NCBI GenBank assembly: GCA_039090855.1
Contig: CM076991.1
Span: 101,382,021 to 101,446,020, forward strand
Origin: Macrothele yani
Lineage: Eukaryota > Arthropoda > Arachnida > Araneae > Macrothelidae
Direction of reading: 5' to 3'
DNA: 64,000 nt
The translations under genes were made by a program, and so were the position numbers. The notes under the pieces were generated by a model. That model searched no databases. It saw nothing but the letters and a program-made list of their open reading frames with translations, and was not told the DNA's origin. Positions 11,998-21,537 of this stretch are shown piece by piece. Each line of letters begins with the position of its first letter. Positions within the stretch are counted from its first letter, which is position 1.

Positions 11998-12036
11998 GAA
12001 GCACAATGAAGAAAGCAGATGTCTTCATTGTGCTTC
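11998..12036. repeat. Perfect 15-bp stem hairpin
   Basis: GAAGCACAATGAAGA (11998-12012) and TCTTCATTGTGCTTC (12022-12036) are exact complements separated by 9 nt. It lies inside the outer hAT element and may be an internal palindrome of that element. Confidence 0.85.
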
Positions 12037-12437
12037 GCATTCATTGTGGTGTGATTAAAAAAGACGGTTGTTAATACAGAACGCCTGGCCTCATTAAATG
12101 ACTCACAACAAAAGCGCCTGCGAGGCGCAGGCAGATGATATTGGTGAGCTGCCAAATGAGCAAGAGCATAACACAGCCATTCACCGTTCAATACCAATCA
12201 TCGCTCGTAGCGAACGATTCGAGCACACCGCTCAAATGAATGCATACTCGTTTCATTCCAATTTTCCTATTTAACTGCTCTCTGCTTAGTCACATAACAG
12301 TTGACATTCATTAATTCTCGAGGTTACTTTTCTTATTGGGAATTAGTTTCCGAAATCTGAAAAATTTCACTGTGTGTCGCAGAAATGGCGAATTGAATAA
12401 TTCACAGCTGCTATAGCGAACCATTCACCATGAAGAG

Positions 12438-13110
12438 CAGGGCACGGGTAAAGCCTTAGTGGGTCCTTAGGCTGAAACATCTGTGTGGGCCCAAGGGTAA
12501 GACATGTGAGTGGGCCCCCACAGAACCAAAGACATCATTATGAAGTCCGTTGAAACACAAAGCTGTAGCAATATGCCTGTGATAATTAATACGTAGTGCA
12601 TTCTTCAAACCAATAAATTATCTGCAGAGCTTTCATAATATAAGTCACCGCATTTTCCATCGTTCTCATAAAAGCATGTGTTAAAAGCCGTAGATTTTGT
12701 CTTGGATTTTCTAATGATTTAGCATTGTATATTTAGTGCATCTTTCTTGTTATGCAATGTGAAGCCACAGGGAACTTATACCAATAATGGTTCCAATGCG
12801 TACTGGGACTTGAGAGTGGATGGTAGTGAAAAAGGTGAAACTGTCTCGCTATCCCCGCTGTACACAGCGACATGAAACCTTTACCCTTGGTGAGTAACTG
12901 CCTTGAAATGTCTTTCGTCTTCTAGCTTCCGTAAGAGAAAATGGCAAAACTATTTTATGAATCTATTTTGTAAATAACTCTCCCTCTCTCTCTCTGTCTC
13001 TCTATCCCCCCCCCACCCCCATGCATGCATCCGGGGCCCTTTGCCTTTGTCCTAATGGGCCCCAAGACTATAGCACCTACAAACTCCCCTCCCTCCTTAA
13101 TCCGGCCCTG
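12438..13110. mobile_element. Non-autonomous hAT-type element (inner, nested)
   Basis: The left end CAGGGCACGGGTAAAGCC and the right end, read inward as CAGGGCCGGATTAAGGAGGG, are inverted-repeat relatives typical of hAT elements. Target duplications ATGAAGAG (12430-12437) and ATGATGAG (13111-13118) match at 7 of 8. It contains GTGGGCCC-rich words, a CT microsatellite near 12980 and a C-run near 13008. No transposase frame. Confidence 0.85.
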
Positions 13111-13342
13111 ATGATGAGTCATTCATTGTGAACGAATCGTTCGCGAGTTGTCCATCACTACAGAATATAAATACATCATTCCTGATGTTACTTAGAATTT
13201 AAAGCACCGCACAGAAAAACGTCATCTACTCGTAAGCGTACGGTTTTATAAATTTAAAAAGACATCCAGAAGTGCCCTCAGCAGCAAATTTTGAAAGCAA
13301 TGGTCAAGATTTTGCTTGTCTACCTCCTTCCCTGATATATTT

Positions 13343-13558
13343 TTTTTTTGATTGGAGGATTAACGACCACCGTGAGCAACTCAATGGGCTATAAGCAGTC
13401 GCCCGTCCCTAATTTAGGGTCACTGGTTCCAGGGAAGGCAGAGAGCCAGTGCCGTAAGACAAACACAACATCCATGCCTGACCGGGATTCGAACCCGGAC
13501 CCCTTACGGACGAATGATCAGAGGCCAGCGCCTTAGACCACTGCGCCACCGGGGCGGC
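13343..13558 (-). repeat. SINE A, minus orientation
   Basis: Complete copy: complement of the tRNA-like head (CGCCACCGGGGCGGC at the right edge), B box region GGGATTCGAACCCGG, and body to the T-run at 13341-13349. Flanks GATATATT (left) and GATATTTA (right) suggest a short degenerate target duplication. Confidence 0.9.
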
Positions 13559-13907
13559 GATATTTATTTACAATGGAGTTTTTTTATCAAGGATATTGTT
13601 AACAGAATTAAGGTTCCACTATAAAACGACGGATACCTAAACGATGGCCAAACCTGATTTTCTGAAAGCGAGTTCTGCTGGAATTGAAATAAAGTTTTAG
13701 ACAGCAGGAAAGGCATATCGAAATATGGTGATAAACATAAAAATAAATTGGAGTTATGATTCAATAGAAATCTGCAGAAGCTTCTTTAAGATATTGAAAC
13801 TGTTCCAATAATTCAGGAACTATATTTTTTTCCTAACTTCATAACAATAACCGTAAATCCCTAAGACAAATTCCTGAAGCGCTCGTTATTATTTTTTTTA
13901 CATTTCA
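13559..13907. other. AT-rich spacer, nothing recognised
   Basis: No reading frame or repeat could be supported between the SINE A and the MITE M copy. Confidence 0.4.
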
Positions 13908-14144
13908 CAGCAAATATAAGTTTCGGGGGAACCCCCCCCAAGTGTTTCTTTTTTTGTTAAAATGCAACTTACATTACAAACACCGCTTTAATTTACTAAA
14001 AATACACAACTTACATAAGAAAATAATGCTTTAATTCTTCTTTTCCATTTTTCTTTAACTTTTATTTTGTTCCGATGGATTTCAAAAACTTTTATTTTTG
14101 ACGTACCCCCCCCCCCCCCCAATAAAATTCTATATACGCCCCTG
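13908..14144. mobile_element. MITE family M, copy 1
   Basis: The C-rich ends (GGGGGAACCCCCCCC left; C-run then AATAAAATTCTATATACGCC CCTG right) enclose AT-rich DNA with AAAATGCAACTTACATTA and GATGGATTTCAAAAAC. The same blocks recur at 16527-16720 and, inverted, at 53079-53322. The left edge here is approximate, and no target duplication was found for this copy. Confidence 0.6.
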
Positions 14145-14312
14145 GTGACAACAGTTAGTCAAACCAGGCAAACAAATACTTGGGAAGAAATATTTCAACA
14201 AGCATTACTTATATGCTGCTTTTAGTGGACACTAATGAGGAAGAATTCTTCCTTGCCTCTGTGTCTTGCAACTGACTAATCGCATTACTGCCCCAAATCA
14301 CAGGTTAGTCTG

Positions 14313-14343
<31 letters not shown>

Positions 14344-15949
14344 TACTCCTTTCTATTTCCCACAATAGATCTGACTTTCGGCACAAGAACGTATTGACTG
14401 CTTTTCTTTTTGCAGGCACTTTAGTGTCTTTCAGCTCAAGATAACGATCATTTAATGATGACACAAACCACCAACAATTTTTGGCTGGGTAAAGGCTGCA
14501 ATGTTGACGCAAATTCGGGGTTGCGATCCCCTTTTAGAGTTACGTACGAACACCGTAGGGCAGATAAAAAAAAAAAAAGACTTGTACGACGTTTAAGTTC
14601 CTCAACAATACACTTTTATCAGTTCTTCAAAACTTACAGCTATAAAATTCAGAAAATGGCACGCGATCGATAAATTACTGCGTTTGCATGGAATTAGCGA
14701 GGATAACAAACAAAACTACATTGTTTAATTCAGATTTACATGTTTTTTTTAAGTAATTCGAAAAAATGTTTTGTTTTTTTTTGTTTTTTTTTGTTGCTGT
14801 TGTTGTTGTTTTAGTTTCTAGGGCTTTAGCAATTTTACGCTTGTGCGCATGCTGACTTTCTTTTCCACAAACGCACAAACATATACGAACGAAATGTGTT
14901 TACATCCTCCAGTTTTAAAAATTACACAATTTAATCACTTGAACTCAGTATTTCAAAAGAATTGTATTGAAGTATGTGGCAGAAATCAAGGATTTAGCCG
15001 TTAGATCTATTGATGTTTACTGTAAAATGCTGATATTACTTCAAAAACAGCAGCCACTGACCTATTATTAATAGCATAAATCGTAAATTGCAAGGTATAA
15101 ATAATAAAAGTAGCTGCCTTTTCTTGTCGCCTGTTAAAAACGCTAAAACAAATCTGTTGATTTTAAAAATTGGACTACAACTCGAAAAAAACTTAAGGCC
15201 TAAAAAAATCGACAGGGCAGATGAATGCATTTTTATTTTCATGCTAAAAGTTTTTTTTTTTTTGTTTTTTTTTTTTTGTTTTTGAGGTTTTATCGATGCA
15301 TGCTTCGATTTTAAATTCAAGAATGTAATGCACTATGTAAGATCGCAGCAAAGTAAATATATATACATTTTTTTTAATTTTCCACAAATTACATCAAATT
15401 TTTATCATGAAACATATTTGAAAAATATCTTTTGGTAGTTGGACAACATTAGATTATATCCCTTCTTAGGTTTAATGAGGTATGAATTCAGCGTAGATTC
15501 CAAGGACTCAAGAAGGTGTGCCCTTGACCAGAACAGTAGATTTTTTGCTTGTCATTAACTTTTAAATGACTTATCGACAAACAGTTCAAAATTAAACTTC
15601 CTTTTTGAGTTCTGTTCTTATGTAAATTGCGTCACTTCTGTGTTGCACTTCTTTCTGAACGGCACTTCAACTTCTCCGAAAGAAACAGCCACTACCAGTG
15701 TAAAGAAGGAGTGCGTATTGGCATGAACGCAAAGGTGATTTACTGCTAAAAATAGGATCGCATGCCATCTTCGTATTACGAGAATCAGTGATTATCTGCA
15801 CGTAGAATACGCGCTGTTGCATATTGTTCACGAATTCTTGAAGCAGTACTTCAACCGACGAAAATGAAGACTAATTGGATTGATATTTAGAAGGTGATTT
15901 CATTCAAATGAACTGTGGCAGTAGAATAAATCAGCAACATTTATTCACA
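14145..15949. other. No recognised gene
   Basis: AT-rich with a TC microsatellite near 14312-14341 and several T-runs (14772-14795, 15250-15282). The open frames here are short and lysine- or phenylalanine-rich because of the homopolymers. Nothing identified. Confidence 0.4.
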
Positions 15950-16526
15950 ATTAAATATTTTATTTTAAGATCTACTATAGTTTCGCTGATCGTTTGGCTC
16001 GGCTTCATCAGAAATAATGGAACATTCAAATCATTGTGACATCATCAGCGTTCTGACTCACGGAGTTTGGTGAGCTGTTTCCACGCGCTTGAAAGAAATG
16101 GAGTAGATGTCATGTCGTTGACAAGCCGCGAAGAGTTGTGGCATGTGTGAAAAGTTTCTATTATATTAAGTTTCATAGTCGAATTAGGTTTATCAATAAG
16201 TTTTTCAAACAAAAATTTATGCTTATTTTCGTAACAATGTTGGGCTACTGGAGACTTCTTCAGATCACTGTTTCGTACGTAAATCTTGTGTTCCTTCACA
16301 CGAGAACTTAAATCCCTGCTGATCTTTTCTATATATGAAAGTACAAGGGATTACATAAATTTTCCAGGAATTTATGTCTTCGACATAGTCTTCTGATCCG
16401 TAAAAATTCATTTTGTACATAGGTTTGGAAATAACTTTGAAATGAAAACTTTTGAGAATTTTTGAAATTCTGAAGCAAATCTGATAAGCAAATGGGATGA
16501 CAACCCAATTTCCTCGTACAGAGAGG

Positions 16527-16720
16527 CAGGAGCGTACTTAAAGAGGGGGGGCAAAGTAGCCCTGATCTCCATGGAAAGTTTTTTTTTTATGTTTATGGTT
16601 AAAATGCGACTTACATTATAAAAAAATACTTCAATTTATCATTGATTTTTCTTTTGTACTGGCGGATTTCTGAAATTGTTATCCCCCCCCCCCTTGGGAA
16701 AAAATTCTATATGCACCATG
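16527..16720. mobile_element. MITE family M, copy 2
   Basis: The left end CAGGAGCGTACTTAAAGAGG and G-run, and the right end C-run then TTCTATATGCACCATG, match the family termini CAGGGGCGTATATAG. The interior shares AAAATGCGACTTACATTATA with copy 1. It sits inside the Penelope-like element and directly abuts a SINE C. Confidence 0.7.
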
Positions 16721-17032
16721 GGCCGCGGGTGGCCTAGTGGTCAACGTTCGTGACTGCCACGGAGAAGACCTCGGGTTCGATCCCAAGTAGGTACGAACGC
16801 TCGAACCACTAAATATCCGCCGTGCGTCGGATGAGCACGTTAAGCCGTCGGGCGGCGGGTACTGACCCCCCCGGTAATAAATAAGGGCGTCTTTCTCACC
16901 CTTTTTACCTCGCTTCCGTGTCATTTTCCTATCACGCACTCTAGCCCAAATCTCCTAGCTTCCTATTTCTAAGGGTTGTTCAAGACCTGGGATCAGACAC
17001 TCCCTTCCTAAAATCCTCTACATATGATCTGT
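16721..17032 (+). repeat. SINE C, full-length
   Basis: Head GGCCGCGGGTGGCCTAGTGG, B box GGTTCGATCCC, body through CACTCTAGCCCAAATCTCCT and a reduced tail CATATGATCTG. It lies against the right end of the MITE M copy inside the Penelope-like element. No clean target duplication was found. Confidence 0.88.
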
Positions 17033-17549
17033 TGGCGTGAGCGTACAGACAGGCTTCGGTTTCCTAAATTTTTGGACAGCTTTGTCTTTAACGCAAGGGC
17101 TATATTCTCTGTGTGCTGCAATTCTTTTAAGAAAATCAAGCTGATTCTGAAAGGAATATGCGGTTGAGCATATATAAGCATCGCACGATATATGTATGCG
17201 TAAGAAAGCACTGTTTTTTTGTTTCCATGGGTGATTTGACTTTGCACGGGGGGGGGGGGGCGTAAGGAGACAGCAAATGGCTTGCGATAAACTGTTGTGT
17301 TGAAGGATCCTTCAGGGCGTGACACAAGGTCATCAAGAAATGGCAAGCAACTATTGTTTCTAGTCTCACAACTGAAAGCATCGCTTTTGCAACTTCAATT
17401 TTGTATATGAGGATCAATTGAATTGATACGTTCAACAAATTTAGGTGTTTCCGAATTCATGCCATTCCAGACAACAAAAAGTATCATCTACATATGGAAG
17501 GCGTGGTTCATCGGTAAATCGACCAAGTTGGGACCCGCGACTGAGTCCC

Positions 17550-17660
17550 GCATGAGGCAGGGGTGGTGGTTTTGTCCTACGGCGTTGACTTTTTTCCTTC
17601 CTAAGAGCCAGCGATCCTAAATCAGGGACGGGAAACTCCCTAATTTAGGGTCGCTGTGGA
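17550..17660 (+). repeat. SINE A body fragment, rearranged
   Basis: GCATGAGGCAGGGGTGGTGG leads into a decayed SINE A body (CCTAAATCAGGGACGGG), then a partly repeated CCCTAATTTAGGGTCGCTG. The head is gone, and the last part looks like an inverted duplicate. Confidence 0.6.
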
Positions 17661-17781
17661 AGTTTTTTTTTTTTTTTTTTTTTGCTGCATGGTTGAATCC
17701 AGAAACTAAAAACAAGCGCGTTCGGAAACCTTTTCGCAATGCATTCATCTCTTTTGAACTTGCAATTCCAATAGCGCAAAA

Positions 17782-17812
<31 letters not shown>

Positions 17813-18826
17813 AATAAAAAATTGTGCCAGCTCCGGCAACAAAGTTATTATCGTTTCTCTCGTAAGGGTAAAACTGACTTTTTAGCAGCTTTCATATTAT
17901 TGATCGCCTTATTGAGTTTTTCCGATTTGGTATGCTTGCGTATTTATTTGCTAAGTGTGCTATACTCTCTAGAGACCATAATTTATTTCACATTTGTGAA
18001 ATTGTGAATTAAAATAAATAAGCGAAGTTCGTGCAGAAACGATCTAAACTTCCCACTTACTGTTTCTAATCGCAGGAATAAACACTGCTGAGCAATTACT
18101 CCACGGAACTCGCTGTGTATTTCAGCGCAATTAATCCCCCCAAATTCATTTTGGTTTTTTCTTGGGAAGAATACCATGCCACGCAATTAATCCCTCAAAA
18201 ATCATTTTCTTTTTTTATATATAGAGAGGAAAGCCTGCCGCCAGGCAATTAGTCTATCCAATTTCTTCATATGACAAGCCCCATGTTCTAATTTTCTGCA
18301 TACGGTTGATGGGGAACATGAGAATATTTTTTGTTAACAAAATTTATCTCCCTCGGCTGTGAAGACGAAAAGAAAAAACAATCCCTACTTTTGAACTGGA
18401 AAACTAATTTTTCGTCTGCGGGGAGAGTTGCCTTTGAACCGGCTGCACTTCGTCTGTTTTTATAAAGATGGGGAAAATCCGTCAGATTCAGGCACTGTTT
18501 TCATCCGTTGATGTGAACGAGGTGAATACCTTCTACGGCTGAGAGCCTTTTGAGAAATTTCTCTCTGTTAGTTCACACACAATGATTGGTAATGCTGATC
18601 ACTGTCATTTTAAACCACATTTTTTTTTAATTCACTTGATTGATTTTATCCGGCGCTGGCTGATTACTGATCTGGAGAAAGTATTTAACAACAACAAAGA
18701 TAACTTTCAGTTGTAATGGGCGTGTTTGTGGACAAAGCAGGTTTCGATTGGAAATTTTAAACTATTTCGGAGAGTGCGAAAAATTCCATTTTCCTAAAAA
18801 AAAAAAAAAAAAACTGAAGATTTTCC
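17661..18826. other. No recognised gene; (AAAT)n and a weak triplicate repeat
   Basis: A T-run at 17662-17682 and an AAATA tetramer tract at 17780-17814 are present. GCAATTAATCC-like words recur at 18126, 18184 and 18245 in three degenerate units of about 60 bp. No protein family was recognised. Confidence 0.4.
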
Positions 18827-18958
18827 ATGTTGTAAAACTTTTCTTAAACGCACGAGCCATTTTCCGTGATTTCTTTCTTGAATTAACGAAACACATTCCT
18901 GATACAACCTTTTCCGTGAAATGACGGGAAAAACACAGAATTCGATGGATTTTTCGTA
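18827..18958 (+). repeat. CACTGT-family element, truncated copy
   Basis: CACGAGCCATTTTCCGTGAT, GAATTAACGAAACAC and CCGTGAAATGACGGGAAAAA match the first part of the element at 34248-35832. Only the first ~130 bp remain. Confidence 0.7.
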
Positions 18959-19456
18959 CACTTTAAACAAAAAATCTAAATAAAAATGAGAATCAGAACC
19001 TACTCAGTTTTTCTAAAGTACAATCTTATCGTAAACGAGTACATGATATTCTCAAATATAAGTAACCATACGTACTTACGTATGGTTACATATAAAATAT
19101 AAGTAACCATACGTACTTACGTACGGTTACTTATATTTGAGAACTGCGTCAATAAATATAAATATAATCTCGTATTACTTCATTTTAGATATTACATATT
19201 TCAAGAGAAATTGTTTAATAAATGTGTAAAGTGACACACATAAATAATTACTACAGCAAAGTCACTGATCACAAGTAATTTAATTATGCATAAAGTATCA
19301 TTGTGTTTGTTTTTACATTAACTATAACTTGTGTCAATCTCAAAAATAACATATTGTCGCTTCATCACTATATTTGTCAAAAAATTGTGCGGTCCATTTA
19401 CCTAGCATGTGACAACGAGTATATCTATTATCCCAGATGTACCATCGAATAATATA
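18959..19456 (+). repeat. Repeat segment R, copy 1 (left part)
   Basis: This starts CACTTTAAACAAAAAATCTA and stays collinear with copy 2 from 25711 (CACTGTTAAAAAAAATCTAC). They share long blocks such as ATAAATATAAATATAATCTC and GTGACAACGAGTATATCTAT. It is interrupted by the Tc1-like transposon at 19457 and resumes at 20657. Copy 1 carries an extra palindrome (19050-19142) that copy 2 mostly lacks. Confidence 0.85.
19050..19142. repeat. 93-bp palindrome made of two hairpins
   Basis: TCTCAAATATAAGTAACCAT at the left is mirrored by GGTTACTTATATTTGAGA at the right. Inside, ACCATACGTACTTACGTATGGT and its near copy each fold on themselves. Segment R copy 2 has only one short version (AAGTAACCATACGTACTTAC). 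Confidence 0.85.
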
Positions 19457-20654
19457 CACTATCCACCAGCAAGTAATTGGACAACTGTGATAGCAAAGGA
19501 AAACGAAGTCTATTCACCTTCAATAGTTGGCGGAGCCTTCACGAGCGGCGATTACAGCTGCGACCCTCCGGGGCATACTCTCAACCAGGCTAGCGGTATT
19601 TTTCTTCCACTCGGCCTGGAAAAGACAGGTCAGTTCCTTCACCGATTTCGGACGGTGGGGGCACCCCTTAAATCGACGCTCCAACTCGCCCCAGAGGTGC
19701 TCGATAGGGTTAAGGTCCGGGCTCTGCGCAGGCCAGTCCATTCGATTAACCCCATTGTCACCATACCAAGCCATGGTGGACCTCGCAACATGACAGTGGC
19801 ATTGTCATCCTGAAAGTAACGTGGGTCCACCCCGTAAAACTGCCACAACGTAGGAAGCGCATGGTTATCCAAAATGGTGCAGTAGGTCTCGGTGTTGAGT
19901 CTACCAGGAATTGCGACCAAGGGTCCCGTGCCATACCAGGAGAAACACCCCCATAGCATAATTCCACCACCGCCGAACTTCACAGTTGGCACAATACATT
20001 CCGGAAGGAGGCGTTCTCCAGGCAGACGCCAAACCCAGACCCTGCCATCCGAACGGTATAGGGTGAACCTTGATTCGTCGCTCCAGAGAACCTGTTTCCA
20101 CTGTTCAACGGTCCACTGTCGACGTTCTTTGCACCACGTTAGCCGAGCAGCACTATTGGACTTAGTGATCAAAGGCTTGTGGGCGGCAGCACGTCCATGA
20201 TAACCGAGCAGATCGGCTTTCTTACGGATGGTATTCATCGAAAAAACACTCCCGGATGCCCGTTGAAACTCCTCACGGATGTGGCCCATCGATTTGGTGT
20301 GGTTCTTCCGAATTTCTCTGGCCAGCACCCGTCGGTCTCTAACTCCCAGTTTTGTGGGTCTGCCGGGTCGGGGCACATTCCGACAGTCACCTCTCATCTT
20401 CCTTTTACTTGCCAATCACGTAGGCCACTGTCGATTTTGGGTACTTCAACTCGCTGGATATGTGGCCATTTCTGTGATACCCGACGATTACACCTTTCTC
20501 GAAATCAGAAAGCTATGAACTGCATGGCATCTTTCATGCAACTGGTTGCGTTGTTGTTTCCCACACGATATTTAACGGCGGTGGCCGTGACGTGTATCAG
20601 GACCACAGATATCGTCGATTGCAGGTGTGTCCAATTACTTGTTGGTAGATAGTG
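19457..20654 (-). mobile_element. Tc1-like transposon, full-length, TA-flanked
   Basis: Termini CACTATCCACCAGCAAGTAA and the complement ending CTTGTTGGTAGATAGTG form about 27-bp inverted repeats, directly flanked by TA (19455-19456 and 20655-20656). Segment R copy 2 has the unoccupied site (AATATACTTCC near 26146-26156). At 1198 bp with a near-continuous transposase it is the best-preserved Tc1-like element here. Confidence 0.95.
19520..20520 (-). pseudogene. Tc1-like DD34E transposase, frameshifted
   Basis: This transposase binds the element ends and moves DNA at TA sites. The N-terminal helix-turn-helix reads LSDFEKGVIVGYHRNGHI (20450-20520), then [20 protein letters not shown]. The long frame 19639-20415 runs through [25 protein letters not shown] (first catalytic D), [20 protein letters not shown] and [10 protein letters not shown] (second D). 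It then shifts by one base near 19795 into [19 protein letters not shown] (catalytic E) ending IAAREGSANY. A second frame break lies near 20405. All three catalytic residues survive; two small indels disable it. Confidence 0.93.
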
Positions 20655-20656
20655 TA

Positions 20657-20716
20657 TTTCCAGTTAATACTACGAATAAATGAGTATGTTCACACATATT
20701 CTTATATTCGGAATCG
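20657..20716 (+). repeat. Repeat segment R, copy 1 (right part)
   Basis: Resumes after the Tc1-like transposon with AATAAATGAGTATGT, matching 26162-26177 in copy 2, and runs into the SINE D head at the same point as in copy 2. Confidence 0.75.
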
Positions 20717-20790
20717 AGCCCCGGATGGCTTAGTGGTTCAGACTAGTGGTGGAAGGAAGCCTATCAGGCTAGGTTTGAACCTGGGGACTC

Positions 20791-21218
20791 AGACACAGCC
20801 AATCATTTTCATGTAGGACTTCCGTCCACAGAGAAGGTTTAGGCCCAAACCGCCTACAGCGAGCCCGCGTTTTGGGCGTGGCACCGAAACGGAAGGAGTG
20901 AGAGCAAGTCTAGCGACTTTGACAGAACAGTCTGTAAGTGAGAGAGAGAGAGAGAGAGAGCACAGTAGATGGCGCCACCGTACAAGTACGATATTGTTCA
21001 TAGAGGGTGAGAGAAAGTCAGGGGGGAGTAGGAATGGACACCCAAAGTAACCGTGGGGTCCAACCTGGGGGCCGTCATTTAACGTACTCGTCCGATGCAT
21101 GGCGGATATTAAGGGATTATTAGCAAATCACACCATCTCCGGAAGATCAGCCCAGGATTGAACCTGGGGACCCTCTACTGACAATCTGACTCCCTAACCA
21201 TTAAGCCATCGGCGGCTA
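20791..21218 (-). repeat. SINE D, copy 2, inserted into copy 1
   Basis: The minus-strand head GCCGCCGATGGCTTAATGGT and B box CAGGTTCAATCCTGG are followed by a body with TCGGACGAGTACGTTAAATG. The 14-bp direct repeat GAACCTGGGGACTC is exact at 20777-20790 and 21219-21232. It contains a GA microsatellite (20939-20960 on plus). Confidence 0.92.
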
Positions 21219-21443
21219 GAACCTGGGGACTCTCCGTGGTGGTGTGAATTTCTAACAATCGCTGAATATCCGCCGTGCATCGGACGAGCACGTTAAGTGA
21301 CGGTCCCCGGGAGGGAATCTCCCGGTTAAAGTTTCTAAGCTCTATGTGCAAAATCGTACGCTTGTACGGCGGCGGCATCTAGCGTGCTCTCTCTCACTTA
21401 CAAACTCTCCTATCAGAATCGCTAGATTCGCTCTAACTTCCTT

Positions 21444-21480
21444 CAGTTTCTGTGCCCTGCCCGGAAGGGCACAGAAACTG
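21444..21480. repeat. 3' hairpin of SINE D
   Basis: CAGTTTCTGTGCCCT and AGGGCACAGAAACTG are exact complements around a 7-nt loop. Copy 3 keeps a degraded form (TTCTATGCCCTTACCGAAAG GGCA), so the hairpin seems to belong to the family. Confidence 0.85.
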
Positions 21481-21537
21481 AATGAAGCACATGTATTTGA
21501 AATATATGGATTTTTTTTAGTACATATATTTGAAATA

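Larger units (their letters stand above)
11653..13160. mobile_element. Non-autonomous hAT-type element (outer)
   Basis: Ends TAGTGATGGCATAAATCGCT (left) and CGAGTTGTCCATCACTA (right) are imperfect inverted repeats. They are flanked by CAGAATAA (11645-11652) and CAGAATAT (13161-13168), a 7-of-8 match, the 8-bp target duplication of hAT transposons. The interior is full of TTCATTC/GAATGAA words and encodes no transposase. A second hAT-type element sits inside it at 12438-13110. Confidence 0.8.
15950..17445 (-). mobile_element. Penelope-like retroelement remnant (RT end + GIY-YIG)
   Basis: Minus-strand pieces in order: CHFLDDLVSRPEGSFNTTVY-RKP (17270-17360), the conserved Penelope RT block 'LPFLDVLVSR..GSF.T.VYRKP'; then, left of the inserted MITE and SINE, SKILKSFHFKVISKPMYK (about 16430-16490). 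Last is the GIY-YIG endonuclease region ending SRVKEHKIYVRN and SPVAQHCYENKHKFLFEKLI (16045-16330). Order and spacing follow Penelope-like elements, whose single protein joins RT and GIY-YIG. Frame breaks are numerous and the element is split by 16527-17032, so it is dead. The 5' part of the RT is missing or unrecognisable. Confidence 0.7.
20717..21495 (+). repeat. SINE D, copy 1, split by another SINE D
   Basis: Head GAGCCCCGGATGGCTTAGTG with B-box-like GGTTTGAACCTGG (20717-20790). It continues after the inserted copy at 21233 with TCCGTGGTGGTGTGAATTTC, TCGGACGAGCACGTTAAGTG and a GTGCTCTCTCTCACTTACAA block, ending in a hairpin (21444-21480). Copy 3 (26531) shows the uninterrupted layout. Confidence 0.88.
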
